Part shown: piece by piece, positions 62,238 through 64,000 of the stretch | Layout of the letters: each line of letters starts with the position of its first letter | Position numbering within the stretch: the stretch's first letter is position 1 | Origin: Plasmodiophora brassicae | Taxonomy: Eukaryota > Endomyxa > Phytomyxea > Plasmodiophorida > Plasmodiophoridae | DNA: 64,000 nucleotides | NCBI GenBank assembly: GCA_039704465.1 | Contig: JASFAU010000006.1 | Coordinates: 930,001-994,000, forward strand | Reading direction: 5' to 3' | The notes under the pieces: model-generated | What the model saw: the letters and a program-made list of their open reading frames with translations, nothing else | Databases searched by the model: none | What the model was told of the DNA's origin: nothing | Position numbers and translations under genes: made by a program

Positions 62238-64000
62238 CTACTGGGCGAAAGTCTGACACTCCCCCGCAGAATCGATCGGGATCTTCGCACGATGCCCCTC
62301 GAATGCATCCCTCGTGAGTGGCTTCGTGAGTATGTCCGCAACGTTCCTCGTGCTCGGTACATGGTGCAGCTTGATGGTACCTGCATGTACTTGTTCTTTC
62401 GTGAAGTGGTAGCGCACGTTCATATGCTTGGTCCTCCCACGCAGGTCATCCCCTTGGTGGTTCGAAATGGCCATCGCTCCAGTGTTGTCCGTGAACACCG
62501 CGATCGGTCCTTCAAATTTGACCTGAAGAAACTCACACACCTGCTTCACCCACAATAGCTCGCGCACCCCACTGCATAGGGCCATGTACTCGGCCTCGGT
62601 GGTCGACAGCGCCACAGTCTTCTGCAGCACGGATTTCCACGTGATCATGCATTCACCAAACTTGATCATATACCCGGTCGTGGACCTTCCGGTGTCGGGA
62701 CATCCTGCGTGATCGGAGTCCACGATGAGCTTCAGCTGTTCGCTCTGTTCGCAGCCAGGGTATTTCAACGCCATGTCCTTCGTCGTCTTCAAATACCGTA
62801 GCACTCGCTTGGCTGCCTCGTAGTGGTTCGCGCCGTAGCAGCCCATGAAACGGCACAGTCGTCCCACCACAAACGCGATGTCGGGTCTCGTACCGGTGAG
62901 ATACAACAAGGAACCGACTAACTCTCGATATGGTAGCCGCTTGGACTCTATCCGCTCATCGTCGGTCCTTGGGCTCCCCCGTGCCGATATCGTCTCGCCC
63001 TTCTGCATTGGTGTGTTTGCACCCTTGGCGCTGGTCATATGGAACTTGGTCAGGAGCATCTCGACGAACGATTCTTGGCTAAGATGCACGCCTCCGTCTG
63101 GCGACCACTTCATGTTGATCCCCAGCATCCATTCGAACTCGCTCTCCTCGACCGTGAAGTTGTCTTTCAGCACTTGGTCAGCCTCGAGCATAATCCGGGT
63201 TGAGCTCCCCACGATCGGAATGTCGTCGACATGAAACGCCACGAACACGACATCGTCACCGTCGACCTTCTTCAGCAGACACGGATCACTCTTGCATTGT
63301 TCAAATCCGCCCTTCAAGAACGCGGTCACTAGATGCTTGTAGAACTCGACCGATGCTTGTTTCAGGCCGTAGATCGACTTATTCAACTTCCACACCCAGT
63401 CCGGGTGGTCATCGTCTTCCATGCCTTTTGGTTGTTGGATGTATACGTCCTCCTTCAAGTCGGCGTACAGGAATGCCGTTTTGACGTCCCTTTGCCAGGC
63501 GGTATACCGCCGTATCACCTTCAACGCAATCAGCAGCCTCAGAGTTGCTAGCTTTGCTACCGGTGCAAAGGTGTCCACGTAGTCAATCCCCTTCACCTGG
63601 TCGTACCCCTTCGCAACAAGTCGCGCCTTATACTTGCTCACGGACCCATCAGGATTCGCTTTCGCCTTGTAGACGTAGTCACATTTCAATGCCTTTCGAC
63701 CCGTCGGCAATGGCATCAGTCGGAACACGTCGCGGTTTCTCATGGCCTCTTGCTCGTCCTCGATTGCTCTTTTCCAATTCTCGATCGCGATCGCCTCTTC
63801 GTACGATGTCGGTAGTGGTACCTCACTCGCCTTGGTCTGTTGGAACATGACTTCGTTCATTACGTCCTGCATTCCCACGTCGGGTTCGGCGTCAGCGAAC
63901 ATTGCCATCTCGTTCATAATCAACTTCGCCTTTGCCTCTTCCTGCATGATCTTGTAGGGGAACACGTGCTCGTTGAACACGACATCTCTTGAAACGATCA
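62238..64000 (-). mobile_element. Ty1/Copia retrotransposon pol (RT-RNase H), runs off the right edge
   Basis: One continuous frame of at least 580 codons on the minus strand, open to the window edge (SRDVVFNEHVFPY). It contains the RT region (KCDYVYKAKANPDGSVSKYKARLVAKGYDQ, DVKTAFLYADLKEDVYIQQP, GLKQASVEFYKHL, FHVDDIPIV), then LPYRELVGSLLYLTGTRPDI and RNase H (V DSDHAGCPDTGRSTTGY, ALSTTEAEYMALCSGVRE, IAVFTDNTGAMAISNH, KHMNVRYHFTKEQV). RT is intact except that the usual YVDD is HVDD. Integrase and gag lie beyond the window. Only 74 bp separate its stop from the polyQ gene, so no complete 3' LTR is visible. Confidence 0.93.

Noticed and set aside
1..64000. Bacterial contamination or a bacterial operon
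   Set aside because: Spliceosomal introns occur throughout, including in the phosphonate enzyme, and there are no operons or ribosome-binding sites.
1..64000. CRISPR arrays, tRNA or rRNA genes
   Set aside because: The tandem repeats seen are in-frame coding minisatellites. I found no tRNA-like B box with matching arms and no rRNA sequence, though small RNAs could be missed by eye.

Overview
This is a gene-dense nuclear segment from a eukaryotic microbe, not a bacterium. Almost every recognisable gene is cut by very short introns. Those placed exactly from conserved protein reading frames are mostly 47-67 bp, with outliers of 41 and 74 bp. Genes lie on both strands with short gaps. A CEP135/Bld10-type centriole protein implies a flagellate stage. 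Secreted proteins joining an SKP1/BTB-like region to ankyrin or leucine-rich repeats, plus repeat-rich secreted proteins, suggest a phytomyxid (Rhizaria) such as Plasmodiophora brassicae or a close relative. That assignment is inference from gene content only.

Layout. 1-12.5 kb: glutaminase with ankyrin repeats (5' cut by the window), Ctf18, a p24 cargo receptor, a calmodulin-like protein, a GAF-domain cyclic nucleotide phosphodiesterase and a decayed Copia fragment. 12.7-20 kb: an intronless secreted SPFH/vault-like repeat protein, a poorly resolved stretch, then a tandem pair of secreted SKP1/BTB-ankyrin genes (first copy broken, second intact). 20.5-31 kb: YIPF1/2, a small secreted NST-repeat protein, BTB-BACK-SPRY protein, G3BP-like RNA-binding protein, TMEM117 and Rab escort protein. 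31-39 kb: PSTAIRE CDK, ER-lumenal DnaJ ending in KDEL, phosphonopyruvate decarboxylase and a peroxisomal ABCD half-transporter. 39-46 kb: CEP135-like coiled coil, a small unknown protein and APMAP/strictosidine-synthase-like protein. 46-52 kb: a segmentally duplicated region with two paralogous secreted proteins, an APMAP fragment, ABC-transporter-like fragments and a secreted BTB-LRR gene. 52-64 kb: STYX-type pseudophosphatase, MYCBP, two repeat-rich secreted proteins, an MscS-like protein, AlkD-like protein, several unknowns, a polyQ protein and a Copia pol ORF running off the right edge.

The genes do not form one pathway. Housekeeping themes are the secretory pathway (p24, YIPF, REP, ER DnaJ), cell cycle and replication (CDK, Ctf18, MYCBP, CEP135) and metabolism (glutaminase, phosphonate enzyme, ABCD). 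The accessory theme is secreted repeat proteins that duplicate and decay, as expected of surface or host-facing proteins. The most unusual items are repeated GC-AG introns, the phosphonopyruvate decarboxylase, the SPFH-repeat protein, and the duplicated secreted families. Splice sites were read by eye from frame continuity and need transcript support.
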